In this document: positions 16,780 to 25,830 of the stretch, one piece after another
Position numbering within the stretch: the first letter of the stretch is position 1
Layout of the letters: the number at the start of each line of letters is the position of its first letter
Assembly: GCA_029001845.1 (NCBI GenBank)
Contig: JAREWP010000033.1
Coordinates: forward strand, 1 to 64,000
DNA length: 64,000 nt
Direction: 5' to 3'
Source of the DNA: Candidatus Magnetocorallium paracelense
GTDB taxonomy: Bacteria; Nitrospirota; Thermodesulfovibrionia; Thermodesulfovibrionales; Magnetobacteriaceae
Program-made: the position numbers and the translations under genes
Notes under the pieces: generated by a model
Told to the model about the DNA's origin: nothing
The model's input: only the letters and a program-made list of their open reading frames with translations
The model's database searches: none

Positions 16780-17670
16780 TCAGATATTTTCACACTTCTC
16801 CAGCAGGGCCAACGCATTTTTTACGGCAAAGCCGCCATGACAGTTATTGAACATAACAAAAACCTTTCGTTTAAACTTCAAATACTCTTTTATAACAGGG
16901 ACAAAGGAATCCAATTCATCATCACTATAGAGATATGAGTACCTCAAATGGGTGGTGATCCCTTTTTTCAACCAGTTCGTTTTGTTTCTGCCATGAAGCC
17001 TGAAATAAGCAGTATCGGTAGTTATATGAGGTATAAACGGAATGGTGGCGAAATTGTCGTATTGAGGCTCGTCTGCAGTTATATAAGTAATTTCGTTTTC
17101 ACTGAGGAAACTAAAAATCTCTTCTCTCCTGTCCGGAGTTAGCCACGAGCCATGCCTGAATTCAGCGGCGACACTCAGTGATCCCGATATTTTTTTACAA
17201 AAAAGTATGAAGCTCAGATTCTCTTTACTGTAACGGAACCAAGGAGGAAACTGATAGATCAAAAGACCCAGCTTTCCCGATTCGGTTAAGGGACGGATTG
17301 AGTCTGCAAGGATTTCCCCGAGAGTTGACAACATCCCTTTGTCTTTAATATATACAAAAGGCCCGGATCGGCTCTTTTGTCCGATCTTTCCGGCAACCTC
17401 CGACGGAAGCGTTTTAAAGTCTACTCCATGACCTGTCAGTGCACCGTAAACTTTGATATGAAAAATAAACTTCTCCGGAGTTCTTTCGGACCATAGCTCT
17501 GTTGTTTTCTTTGCAGGTATGGCATAGTAAGAGGAGTCGACCTCTACAGTGCTAAATCTGTCTGCATAAAACCTCAATCTTCCCTCGGCGGTTTTTACCT
17601 CTTTGGGATAAAACTCACCACAGGCAAGCAGGGTCTTTTCCGCCCATGAACAAGTACCTGTATAGAACAT
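16780..17670 (-). CDS. DUF72 (YecE-like) TIM-barrel protein
   Basis: A 296-residue protein with the DUF72 opening (MFYTGTCSWAEKTLL, then FYADRFSTVEVDSSYYAIP), the central LLIYQFPPWFRYS segment and EFRHGSWL, and the characteristic end VFVMFNNCHGGFAVKNALAL. The family adopts a TIM barrel of unknown reaction and is widespread. Length is normal. It stands 150 bases upstream of the VOC gene on the same strand, with no sign of shared function. Confidence 0.92.
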   Translation of the reverse strand: MFYTGTCSWAEKTLLACGEFYPKEVKTAEGRLRFYADRFSTVEVDSSYYAIPAKKTTELWSERTPEKFIFHIKVYGALTGHGVDFKTLPSEVAGKIGQKSRSGPFVYIKDKGMLSTLGEILADSIRPLTESGKLGLLIYQFPPWFRYSKENLSFILFCKKISGSLSVAAEFRHGSWLTPDRREEIFSFLSENEITYITADEPQYDNFATIPFIPHITTDTAYFRLHGRNKTNWLKKGITTHLRYSYLYSDDELDSFVPVIKEYLKFKRKVFVMFNNCHGGFAVKNALALLEKCENI

Positions 17671-17694
17671 AAATCATTCCTGAATTGATAACTA

Positions 17695-17827
17695 CTACTA
17701 CAGCGACACTTCATATTAATCGCTATCCAGGCAACAGGCACAAGGCATAAGAAAAATCCAACCTTATACCTTGTGCCTTGTTGCCTTATGCCTTGAAACC
17801 TGTTTGGTGACCGCTTGCCGGGTTAGG
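17695..17827. repeat. intergenic repeat family E, copy 2
   Basis: Matches 763-895: TACTACAGCGACACTTCATATTAATCGCTAT..., internal arms GGCACAAGGCATAAG and CCTTGTGCCTTGTTGCC, and an end GTGACCGCTTGCCGGGTTAGG. It is directly followed by a family B-like end (CTGACCGCTGATAGCTGACTGCTG, 17844-17867). No coding potential. Confidence 0.7.
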
Positions 17828-17898
17828 TGTATAGACTGAAGGCTGACCGCTGATAGCTGACTGCTGTTTTTAGTTAATTTTTTGCTTCAGCCTTCACC

Positions 17899-18867
17899 CT
17901 AACTACCGTCGATCATATCTCCGATCGATCCGAGGATCGATCCTTCACCCTTTCTTTGGCCTCCCGCCCTTGGGGCTGCCGCTATAATAGTATCCGCCAA
18001 TCTACTGAAAGGTAATGATTGCAACCACACCCTGCCCGGTCCCCTGACTGTTGCAAAAAACAATCCTTCCCCTCCGAACAGCGCTGTCTTTATTCCGCCA
18101 ACAAACTTAATATCATATGAAATGCTTCCCTGAAAAGCAACCAGACACCCGGTATCTATACGCAGCGATTCGGAATGGCTTAATTCTCTTTCTACTACCG
18201 CACCGCCTGCATGTACAAAAGCATACCCGTCGCCCTGTAATCTCTGCAATATGAAACCTTCGCCTCCGAAAAAACCTGCGCCGATCTTTTTCTGGAATGC
18301 AATACTGACGGATACGCCCTTTGCAGCACACAAAAAACCGCCCTTTTGACAAATGATCTCCCCTCCCGACTCCAAGAGATTTAAAGGGATTATTTTCCCC
18401 GGGTAGGGAGCGCTGAAAGAGACTCGCTGTTTTCCGTGACCGCTGTTTGTAAAGGCTGTCATAAACAGGCTCTCTCCCGTTAAAATCCTCTTTCCCGCTC
18501 CGAAAATCTTGCCCATAATTCCCTGTGACTGCTCGCTTCCGTCACCAAAAATCGTTTCCATCTCTATCCATTCACTCATATACATCATTGCTCCTGCCTC
18601 GGCTATAACTGTTTCGCGGGGATCGAGTTCTATCTCCACAAACTGCATATCGTCGCCAAAAATCTCGAAGTCTATATCATGGGCCTGCATAAACTCTTTA
18701 AATTGTGGTTTGGACAGCAAAAACCCCTTTCTTTTTAAAAAGTTGAGAAAGGGTTCGAAATCCTCTTGCGACAGCTTATATTTCTCGCAAAGCGACGTCT
18801 TATCCATACCTTCATTATAATCTGATACAAAATTCTTATACTTTTCCATTACATCGTGATTACCCAT
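17899..18867 (-). CDS. AIM24/TIGR00266-family protein with N-terminal extension
   Basis: 322 residues from ATG 18867, chosen because GGGAGGAT precedes it; a longer frame to 18966 has no such site. Residues about 1-65 form a separate helical segment. The rest is the TIGR00266 beta-rich core: [35 protein letters not shown]-like stretch, [34 protein letters not shown] and a Gly-rich C-terminus ([15 protein letters not shown]). The fold resembles mitochondrial AIM24; the function in bacteria is unknown. The extension is unusual for the family and may be a small oligomerisation or HTH-like module. Confidence 0.85.
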   Translation of the reverse strand: MGNHDVMEKYKNFVSDYNEGMDKTSLCEKYKLSQEDFEPFLNFLKRKGFLLSKPQFKEFMQAHDIDFEIFGDDMQFVEIELDPRETVIAEAGAMMYMSEWIEMETIFGDGSEQSQGIMGKIFGAGKRILTGESLFMTAFTNSGHGKQRVSFSAPYPGKIIPLNLLESGGEIICQKGGFLCAAKGVSVSIAFQKKIGAGFFGGEGFILQRLQGDGYAFVHAGGAVVERELSHSESLRIDTGCLVAFQGSISYDIKFVGGIKTALFGGEGLFFATVRGPGRVWLQSLPFSRLADTIIAAAPRAGGQRKGEGSILGSIGDMIDGS

Positions 18868-19106
18868 AAGTATCCTCCCGTTGTTGAGCAGAAAATTTTT
18901 TTGTAACAGTTCACAGAGTTCAGGGATCGGAGGTCTGTTTAAAGAGATTTGTCTTATTTTATACAATAAGAACTCTGAAAAGGGTGGTAATGTTAATTAT
19001 GCTCATGAAATTCAAAAAAAAGTTCCTTTTACCTTCAACTGATCTCTGACCTCAGATCACAGTGAACAATTACGTTTTTTTAGCCTGCCCTTTGTAATTA
19101 TAACCT

Positions 19107-19240
19107 CAATACCATTCACTTAAGAGGTAAAGCGCCTTTCGACGGAAGCGGGTCATGTTTGAGAAGGCGCAGCGAAGCGGCGCTTTCGAGTTTAGCCGAT
19201 GAAGGCGGATGGTGCTTTGCTCCTTAAGATAATAACATTG
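19107..19240. mobile_element. 134-bp MITE, copy A1, with perfect 10-bp target duplication
   Basis: The element begins CAATACCATTCACTTAAG and ends CTTAAGATAATAACATTG; the terminal arms are inverse to each other. ATTATAACCT occurs immediately before it (19097-19106) and immediately after it (19241-19250), a target-site duplication. Inside is an AAGGCGCAGCGAAGCGGCGC hairpin. Three other copies of exactly the same length are at 20106, 54942 and 61490. It contains no gene and so must be mobilised in trans. Confidence 0.92.
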
Positions 19241-19324
19241 ATTATAACCTAACAAGAAAATTTTTTTATATGAATCAAGCTTGCTGAAATTATGCAGGGA
19301 GATGGTAGAATATATGGAGAAATT

Positions 19325-20083
19325 ATGAGAAATCCGGGATTAATAATTAACGCCGATGACTTTGGATTGCGAAAGTCGATAAACGACAGTATTGTGCTGT
19401 TAATGGAATCCGGTGTTGTAACGAGTACTACGATACTTGTCAAACGTGACTTCGATGCCTATAGAGACGCAATATCTAATGCATTGAGATTGCAGAAGAT
19501 TCATGGCAGGGAGCTCAGCTTCGGCCTTCACTTAGACTTAGACAATTTTTTCCGCTTTGACGAAACAGGTCATTACGGCAATAATGAAAGTGATATTATC
19601 GGTAATTACATAGAGGTATTTCGGGACAACAGAGACGGCATTGTCGAAGAAATCAAATCTCAAATAAAGAGTCTGACAGACACAGGATTATTGGTTTCTC
19701 ATCTGGACGGTCATCATGCAATTCACTGTTTCCCTGAGATTCTTGAAGAAACGGCCCCTCTCCTAAAGGAAAACAAAATAAGATTTATGAGATTCAATCC
19801 GGGTTTTTATCTCTCAGAAACCAATCTCAGAGAGACCGTAAAAATATTGGACAAATACAACATAGGAAGAACCGATTATTTCCTCGACCTCTCTGACTTG
19901 ATATACAAAAGAGTCGACAGTTCCCGGTTCAATCCGGAAACGATTATCGAGGCCATGGCCCACACGGAAATCGAAGTCCCCGAAGCCGAAGAGTGGCGAC
20001 TCGGTCAGCATAAATTTTTAATGGAAAGCAAAAAACATCTCTCCCACTATCACAGGATAAGCTTCAACCAACTCCCCCTGTAA
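19325..20083 (+). CDS. ChbG/HpnK (YdjC) family carbohydrate deacetylase
   Basis: A 252-residue metal-dependent deacetylase acting on N-acetylated sugars or glycolipids. LIINADDFGL (about 6-15) carries the family's Asp pair, FGLHLDL holds another core segment, and HLDGHHAIHCFPEI has the His cluster. The start at 19325 follows GGAGAA; an upstream ATG at 19292 lacks one. Family relatives include chitooligosaccharide deacetylase and HpnK of hopanoid synthesis; the substrate cannot be told. The gene is bracketed by two same-orientation copies of the 134-bp MITE. Confidence 0.9.
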   Translation: MRNPGLIINADDFGLRKSINDSIVLLMESGVVTSTTILVKRDFDAYRDAISNALRLQKIHGRELSFGLHLDLDNFFRFDETGHYGNNESDIIGNYIEVFRDNRDGIVEEIKSQIKSLTDTGLLVSHLDGHHAIHCFPEILEETAPLLKENKIRFMRFNPGFYLSETNLRETVKILDKYNIGRTDYFLDLSDLIYKRVDSSRFNPETIIEAMAHTEIEVPEAEEWRLGQHKFLMESKKHLSHYHRISFNQLPL

Positions 20084-20105
20084 CGGTATGTTGTAACCCT
20101 TTTCT

Positions 20106-20239
20106 CAATACCATTAACTTAAGGGGTGATGCACCTTCCGACGGAAGCGGGTCATGTTTGAAAAGGCGCAGCGAAGCGGAGCCTTCGAGTTTAGCCGATG
20201 AAGGCGGATGGTGCTTTGCTCCTTAAGTTAATGACATTG
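20106..20239. mobile_element. 134-bp MITE, copy A2, with perfect 10-bp target duplication
   Basis: CAATACCATTAACTTAAGG opens and CCTTAAGTTAATGACATTG closes the element; 19-base ends are inverted repeats with two mismatches. ACCCTTTTCT precedes it (20096-20105) and follows it (20240-20249). The internal sequence is nearly identical to copy A1. Starts 23 bases after the ChbG-type stop codon. Confidence 0.93.
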
Positions 20240-20256
20240 ACCCTTTTCTTATAAAT

Positions 20257-20451
20257 TCAGCTCTTTTTACCGAGAATTATTTTATGATCCATAAGAGCTA
20301 TTTCTTTTATCTCTCCATCATAGAGTTTCTGCTCGCCAAAGAGGTTTTTCAAAAATATCTTTCCACCTTCCGGCCTGATAAGATCGACACTTTCAAGATA
20401 TAGCATTTCCTTTCCTGCTTCATCGTATACATATGCATTGGATTCACACAT
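20257..20451 (-). CDS. CooT-family nickel-binding protein
   Basis: A 64-residue protein beginning MCESNAYVYDEAGKEML. The family has an almost invariant Cys at position 2 (Cys after the initiator Met), which binds Ni(II) in a dimer; it is present here. The rest (LESVDLIRPEGGKIFLKNLFGE and a late KIILGKK) fits the small beta fold. The start at 20451 is preceded by AGGAGG and is therefore favoured over the longer frame. CooT relatives accompany nickel-dependent CO dehydrogenase; no cooS is in the window, but a CooC-like ATPase is at 58.9 kb. Confidence 0.85.
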   Translation of the reverse strand: MCESNAYVYDEAGKEMLYLESVDLIRPEGGKIFLKNLFGEQKLYDGEIKEIALMDHKIILGKKS

Positions 20452-20618
20452 AGGGAACCTCCTAAGTTTTTCAGGTAATGTCTGAGAAGTACTTATATTG
20501 TACAATATCGGACAAAAATATTATTATTAAATTTAGTAGATCTATACCTCTCCACAATTTCTTTGGCTTCTTTCCTGCTGTCTTCTATCCCCATGAGCCG
20601 GAAGGCGCCTGCTTTGTC

Positions 20619-22058
20619 TCAATCAGAACTCTCTGTTAAAAACAGCCGGCATGAAGGCAATAAAGCGGCTGTATAAACAGTAGTATAAACAATCAGCGGG
20701 GTTAGAGCGATTGTAAACCGGATAAACCCGTAGTGGGACATGAGGAGAAAAATATTTGGAAAGGCGTAGAGAATTAAAGTAAATATTATCAGAAGTACCA
20801 TTGTATGCAAATACATCGGTCCAGTGGCAGAGAGCTTTTTGGGATTTAAGAAAAAAAGAAGCGCAGTAAACGAAAAAAAGACAAAGAGAAGACTAAAATC
20901 GGGGTGACCAAAGGCTTGAATCAAAGGCGCAGCCAGGAGTTCACCGGAGATGTTCGAATAGAGCTTGCCGACAATATTGGAATTGATGACATCTCCCACG
21001 CGTCCAGACGCCTGTGGCGAATAACGATATATAAACAGACAGAAAAGAAGCGCCGTGAAAACTCCTGACGATGATGCAAATAATCTCTTTATTCTATATC
21101 CTTTTTCATGCCTCGGGCAAAAAATAAAAATTCTCGCAATTTCAGTTACGATAACTGCCATAAATATCAAAACGCCCTCGTTCCTAATTAGGGAACCAAG
21201 GAAACCTGTTAATATCATGAAAAAACAGATATCACCACTACGACCGTTTCTCTCCGGATAGTTGCTCTCGCTAAGGTAGACGGTAAATATAAAAAGAAAA
21301 TATCCAAAGCTCAAATTATGATAGGATGTAAAAGCATGGGTAAAGACAATCGGCAGAGAAAGGAAAATATAGACAGAAAGAGCAGCGAAAAGAAGGTTCG
21401 TTTTTCTTAGCAAAAGACCGAATAAAACCAAGGCCGTATTTAAATAGACAAGTGGCGAAACGATGTTGGAGAGATGATCGGGAAAAGTCTTATAAGGCAG
21501 TATGAAAAAGAGATCCAGCAAGGGAGCAAAAATGTTTCTGTCAAGAGCCGAGCCTAAAAATTCAGGGCTTCCTTTGTCCAGGACAAGAGACCTGTTAGCA
21601 AAAAAAACCTTTGTCTTTAAATCCCATGAGACGACAGCGTCCTCCGCCATTGTGGGATGAAGCATAGTAAGCGAAAAGGCGGCGACAACCTTTAATAGAA
21701 CGTACAGCAGCATGGCCGTGAAAACTAAGCGCAAAAGCAGACTCATGTCTGTAAATTGAGTCCTGACGCTTTTCAACGACTCTGCCACCGATGACGTAAT
21801 CTCTGTGATGAGTGTCTTGCCGACAATCTGCTTTACCACTATCAGCAAGAATAAAGCAAGTACTGCGAAAAAAGAAGGAGACATAGAGAGTCCCTTTAAA
21901 AGCACCCCCTGAAGCGTTAACAGTGATACAAAAAGAGAAGCCCCGATTCCAAACGAGACCCCTGACTGTTCGAATATATTCAGTCCCCTGTGCCGATCGG
22001 ATATCAATAAAACAGAAAAACCGGCAATGTATACTAACGAAATTGTTATAAGTATCAC
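20619..22058 (-). CDS. polytopic membrane protein, glycosyltransferase-39-like layout
   Basis: A 479-residue inner-membrane protein with about eleven hydrophobic segments. A large loop after the third segments (EDAVVSWDLKTKVFFANRSL, near 140-160) resembles the D-containing first periplasmic loop of C-type lipid-linked sugar transferases (GT39/ArnT-like). No catalytic motif is certain. Its start overlaps the upstream partner (22055-23155) by four bases, so the two are co-translated and probably form one unit. Possibly a transferase acting on a lipid-linked glycan. Confidence 0.7.
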   Translation of the reverse strand: MILITISLVYIAGFSVLLISDRHRGLNIFEQSGVSFGIGASLFVSLLTLQGVLLKGLSMSPSFFAVLALFLLIVVKQIVGKTLITEITSSVAESLKSVRTQFTDMSLLLRLVFTAMLLYVLLKVVAAFSLTMLHPTMAEDAVVSWDLKTKVFFANRSLVLDKGSPEFLGSALDRNIFAPLLDLFFILPYKTFPDHLSNIVSPLVYLNTALVLFGLLLRKTNLLFAALSVYIFLSLPIVFTHAFTSYHNLSFGYFLFIFTVYLSESNYPERNGRSGDICFFMILTGFLGSLIRNEGVLIFMAVIVTEIARIFIFCPRHEKGYRIKRLFASSSGVFTALLFCLFIYRYSPQASGRVGDVINSNIVGKLYSNISGELLAAPLIQAFGHPDFSLLFVFFSFTALLFFLNPKKLSATGPMYLHTMVLLIIFTLILYAFPNIFLLMSHYGFIRFTIALTPLIVYTTVYTAALLPSCRLFLTESSD

Positions 22059-23155
22059 TTGATTTTATATATTGTCTCGTACCTGGAGAATGGAATCTCC
22101 TTCTCAACTGAATAGTTTGCACCATTATAAGTCAACATTTTTTTATCTCGATCATAACCATGCCCCCCGGAATCGGGTTTGGATAGTGTGAATATATAAT
22201 CGGCTTTATCAACGGGCCCGAATCGAATATGAGGATAAAGATGGTATTTCCCTTCAAAATGAAAGGGGTAGGGAGCAAGGAATATCCCGACAGCCCCTTC
22301 CTCTGTATTTAGCTTTATAAAGTCCAGAAAATCAATAAAACCTGTTTTCCCGGTTCTTGAGTTTTCCATAATATTTTCGGCTTTTGCAAAGTCATGTAAT
22401 ATCTTATATTGGTTCGAAGAATGCAGGATATCCAGGAATAGCCACATCATCGCAAAAACGGATACATTGATAATTACAAGTTTATGTCTTATCTTCCTGC
22501 TTTTAAAAACAATAAACAGTACTATCGAAAGAATCGTTACAGTGAATAATATTTTCAAGAGAGGCTTGTTAATATAATCTCCATGCCATAATGGGCCTTC
22601 AAGGAAATTTATACTTCTCGGTGTAAAAGGTTTATATCGAAATGCGTCGTAGAGGCCGGCTAACAAATAATCGCCCGGGGTTCTTCTCTTAATTTCAATA
22701 CGCCTTATTACTATCTCACTTTTCTCCCCAATAAATGTTATTCCTAAAAAATCGATGTCTCCGTCATAAAGAGGAAGTTCGTTAAGGTCAAATCCTTTTG
22801 TTTCGAACGCTTTATATTCGATAAGAGAAAATCTTTTCAGTTGTTTGTCACGAAAATTTTCTCCAACCTTCATAAAAGAGATAAGCAACTGATTGTTGTC
22901 GGTTTTCCTTTTGAACTCAAGGTTTAGCCAATTATTCTCTTCGGCCTTCCCCTTTACGGTTACCAGAACAATCGGATTGTCACCCCTTATCGTCAGCTCA
23001 TTATTGCTTACATGATAGGTTGAAATATTCTGAAATCCAAGTTCCCTGAAATCTACATCGCCTCCGTAAGCAGGGAGAGTTAAACAAAAAAAGATGCCTG
23101 CCAATAAAAATGTATTAATATGAATGCCGTTTTTTTTTGCTCTGTTAGAAATCAT
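22055..23155 (-). CDS. exported/membrane partner protein of unknown function
   Basis: 366 residues. An N-terminal signal (FLLAGIFFCLTLPAYG, about 15-31) precedes an extracytoplasmic beta-like domain (about 32-190). Two membrane helices (ILFTVTILSIVLFIVF and VIINVSVFAMMWLFLDIL, about 200-245) are followed by a second soluble domain (250-366) rich in aromatic residues. The domain order (periplasmic domain, hairpin, domain) is like accessory proteins of membrane sugar transferases. No named family is recognised. It overlaps the next gene by four bases. Confidence 0.65.
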   Translation of the reverse strand: MISNRAKKNGIHINTFLLAGIFFCLTLPAYGGDVDFRELGFQNISTYHVSNNELTIRGDNPIVLVTVKGKAEENNWLNLEFKRKTDNNQLLISFMKVGENFRDKQLKRFSLIEYKAFETKGFDLNELPLYDGDIDFLGITFIGEKSEIVIRRIEIKRRTPGDYLLAGLYDAFRYKPFTPRSINFLEGPLWHGDYINKPLLKILFTVTILSIVLFIVFKSRKIRHKLVIINVSVFAMMWLFLDILHSSNQYKILHDFAKAENIMENSRTGKTGFIDFLDFIKLNTEEGAVGIFLAPYPFHFEGKYHLYPHIRFGPVDKADYIFTLSKPDSGGHGYDRDKKMLTYNGANYSVEKEIPFSRYETIYKIK

Positions 23156-23445
23156 TGATTATTGATGCATTCGATTTCATTAAATGACATATTGTTTCGG
23201 AAAGCCAATTATGGTATCTCTAACTCCTCTTTGTCAATAGAAAATACTGCTCACAGGCATTGTTGACAGGTTTCATTTTTTTCAGGAAAACAAAAGCTTT
23301 TATCCTCAACATCCCGGTAGTTACCTTTTTTCTGTATTTCAGGTATAATATATCCTTAAATATTTCGAATATATTCGCTTTGATATTTATTATTGCTAAC
23401 TACTCAGTTATTATTAGGCTGAAGACTGAAGGCTGAAGCAAAAAA

Positions 23446-23541
23446 ACAAATGAATTCGGTGCGTTGACCAATCAAAAAAAGCTTAGGTTTTATCGATAAC
23501 CGATGTTTAACCTAACAGTCTTTAGCCTTCAGTCTATACAC
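23446..23541. repeat. intergenic repeat family F, copy 3
   Basis: Very similar to 14255-14352: AAATGAATTCGGTGCGTTGA..., AAGCTTAGGTTTTATCGATAACC, GTCTTTAGCCTTCAGTCTATACACC. GGCTGAAGACTGAAGGCTGAAGC just upstream is an inverse of its right end, so a fold-back is possible. The remaining 300 bases of the gap hold nothing recognisable besides this and the next repeat. Confidence 0.7.
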
Positions 23542-23580
23542 CTAACCCGGCGTAGCCGGAACCAAACAGGTTTTTATACC

Positions 23581-23642
23581 AGGACACGAAGAGCACGAAG
23601 TTGAAAAATAATTTCTTAATTTTCTTCGTGAGCTTCGTGGTT
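23581..23642. repeat. CACGAAG palindromic repeat, family C copy 2
   Basis: AGGACACGAAGAGCACGAAG on the left faces CTTCGTGAGCTTCGTGG on the right around an AT-rich centre. Same family as 5601-5672 and 58145-58227. Lies about 100 bases upstream of the EF-G-like gene. Confidence 0.75.
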
Positions 23643-23742
23643 AAAAAATAATATTAGTGTTTTTTTGCACACAATTTTACTTATAAGCGACTAAGTAGTT
23701 ACTATTATTGTTTATTTAAATTTAAAAGAGTAAGGGGGAAAT

Positions 23743-25830
23743 ATGGCAGAAAGAGAAATTGAAAAAACCAGAAATCTGGCTCTCATCGCTCACAGCGGAG
23801 CAGGTAAAACCACACTTGTAGAGGCCATACTTTTTAACGCCGGAACTATTAACAGGATGGGTACAATAGAGGATGGCAATACAGTAACCGATTTCGATCC
23901 CGAAGAGATCGATCGTCAGCACACGATCAGCTCGGCAGTCGCTTATTGCGACTGGAACGATTACAGAATAAACCTTATAGATACGCCGGGGTTTATAAAT
24001 TTTATAGAAGACGCCAAGGGTTGTATAAGAGTCTCCGACGCAGTACTCGCCGTAGTGAGCGCAACCACGGGTATGAGGGCGGAGACAGAGAAGGGATGGC
24101 AGTTTGCAACCGATTTCGGGCTGCCCGGTATTGTGTTCGTAAACGATATGGACAAGGATAACGCCGATTTCGCCGGAGTCGTTAAAGAGGTGGAAACCTC
24201 CTTTGGCATAGACGCCATTCCACTGATCGTTCCCATAGGAGCAGGCGAGAATTTTTCAAGTGTTATCGATATCCTCAATATGAAAGCCTATAAAACAACC
24301 GGCAAAAAACCGGAAGAGATAGATATTCCCGCAGATATGAAAGATACAGCCAATGAGTACAGGAAAAAACTCGTAGAGAAAGTCGCCGAAGCCGACGATA
24401 ACCTGATAGAAAAATATCTCGAAGGGGAAGAACTCACAACAGAGGAGATAACAAAAGGAATAAACGACGGGGCCTGTTGTAGAAATTTCGTGCCGGTCTG
24501 CTGTGGATCAGCATCCAAAAATATAGCCATACCTCATCTTATCGATGCAATCATACTCTCCACGCCTTCTCCGATTGCAATAAACAAAAAGAACCCTATT
24601 AAAGGTAAAAATCCGAAAGATGGTTCGGATGTGGAAAGAACATCTGCTCTGGACTCTCCGTTTTCCGCTTATATATTTAAGACAATCGCCGATCCCTTTG
24701 CAGGTAAACTCAGTCTCTTCAGAGTTTTTTCCGGAGAACTGAAAGCAGATTCGAATTACTATAACTCCACAAAAGAGACAAAAGAGAGAGTAGGCCAGAT
24801 ATTTTACATGCTCGGTAAAAAACAGGTATCCGCTCATTCAATGATCCCCGGCGATATTGGAGTGGTGGCGAAGCTAAAAGAGAGCGTAACGGGAGATACT
24901 CTTTGCGACGAATCCAATCATATTATTCTCGAACAGGCCGTGTTCGCAGAACCTCTTATCTCCTATGCCATCGAGCCGAAGAGTAAGGGAGACGAGGATA
25001 AGGTCAGCGTAGGACTCCATAAAATACTCGACGAGGATCCCACTCTCCAATTTCACAGAGACGAAGAATCCAACGAAATGATTATTTCCGGAATGGGACA
25101 GGTCCATGTCGAAATATCTCTGCAAAAACTGAAAAGAAAGTTTGGCGTGGAAGTGGAGATGCACTCTCCGAAAATACCTTACAGAGAGACCATAACTAAG
25201 GCTACCAAAGCCCAGGGTAAGTATAAAAAACAATCCGGCGGCAGAGGACAATACGGTGACTGCTGGATTACACTGGAACCTCTTCCAAAGGGGGGCGGTT
25301 TCGAATTTGTAGACAAAATAGTCGGCGGCGCAATTCCGAGATCCTATATACCTGCCGTTGAAAAGGGTATTGTGGAAAAGATGAAGACCGGCCTGATTGC
25401 AGGTTATCCGGCTATCGATATGAGAGTCACCCTCTTTGACGGCTCCTATCATACAGTGGATTCCTCTGAAATGGCTTTTAAAATCGCAGGTTCCATGGCC
25501 ATAAAGAAAGCGGCCCAAAGCGCTGCTCCCGTTCTTCTCGAACCGGTGGTAAAGGCTGAAATCACCATACCCGAAGACAATCTGGGCGCAGTTATCGGCG
25601 ATCTCAACTCCAAAAGAGGAAAAGTGCAGGGCGTAGACACGGCAGGAAACAACCAGAAGATTGAAGTCCTCGTTCCGATGTCGGAAATGCTTACCTATGC
25701 AAATCAGCTTCAGAGCCTGACATCGGGCAGGGGCACTTACCACATGGAGTTTTCTCATTACGAAGAGGCGCCGCACAGTATTGCTCAAAAGATTATTGAA
25801 GAGAGAAAAAAGGAAGAGAGTGAAGAGTAA
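23743..25830 (+). CDS. elongation factor G-like GTPase (EF-G2 type)
   Basis: A 695-residue translational GTPase with all five EF-G domains by length. G1 is AHSGAGKTT (16-24) and G3 is DTPGF; canonical EF-G1 has AHIDAGKTT and a RERGITI switch, while here the switch reads EEIDRQHTISSA, typical of the divergent EF-G2 group. The G4 motif is NDMD instead of NKMD, an unusual change in a guanine-recognition residue. A standard fusA with rpsL/rpsG is absent, so this is probably an accessory factor (recycling or stress). It shares a TAATG junction with the next gene. Confidence 0.92.
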   Translation: MAEREIEKTRNLALIAHSGAGKTTLVEAILFNAGTINRMGTIEDGNTVTDFDPEEIDRQHTISSAVAYCDWNDYRINLIDTPGFINFIEDAKGCIRVSDAVLAVVSATTGMRAETEKGWQFATDFGLPGIVFVNDMDKDNADFAGVVKEVETSFGIDAIPLIVPIGAGENFSSVIDILNMKAYKTTGKKPEEIDIPADMKDTANEYRKKLVEKVAEADDNLIEKYLEGEELTTEEITKGINDGACCRNFVPVCCGSASKNIAIPHLIDAIILSTPSPIAINKKNPIKGKNPKDGSDVERTSALDSPFSAYIFKTIADPFAGKLSLFRVFSGELKADSNYYNSTKETKERVGQIFYMLGKKQVSAHSMIPGDIGVVAKLKESVTGDTLCDESNHIILEQAVFAEPLISYAIEPKSKGDEDKVSVGLHKILDEDPTLQFHRDEESNEMIISGMGQVHVEISLQKLKRKFGVEVEMHSPKIPYRETITKATKAQGKYKKQSGGRGQYGDCWITLEPLPKGGGFEFVDKIVGGAIPRSYIPAVEKGIVEKMKTGLIAGYPAIDMRVTLFDGSYHTVDSSEMAFKIAGSMAIKKAAQSAAPVLLEPVVKAEITIPEDNLGAVIGDLNSKRGKVQGVDTAGNNQKIEVLVPMSEMLTYANQLQSLTSGRGTYHMEFSHYEEAPHSIAQKIIEERKKEESEE

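Noticed and set aside
24874-25788. 304-residue minus-strand frame inside the EF-G-like gene
   Set aside because: A shadow of a long conserved gene; no ribosome site and unnatural composition.
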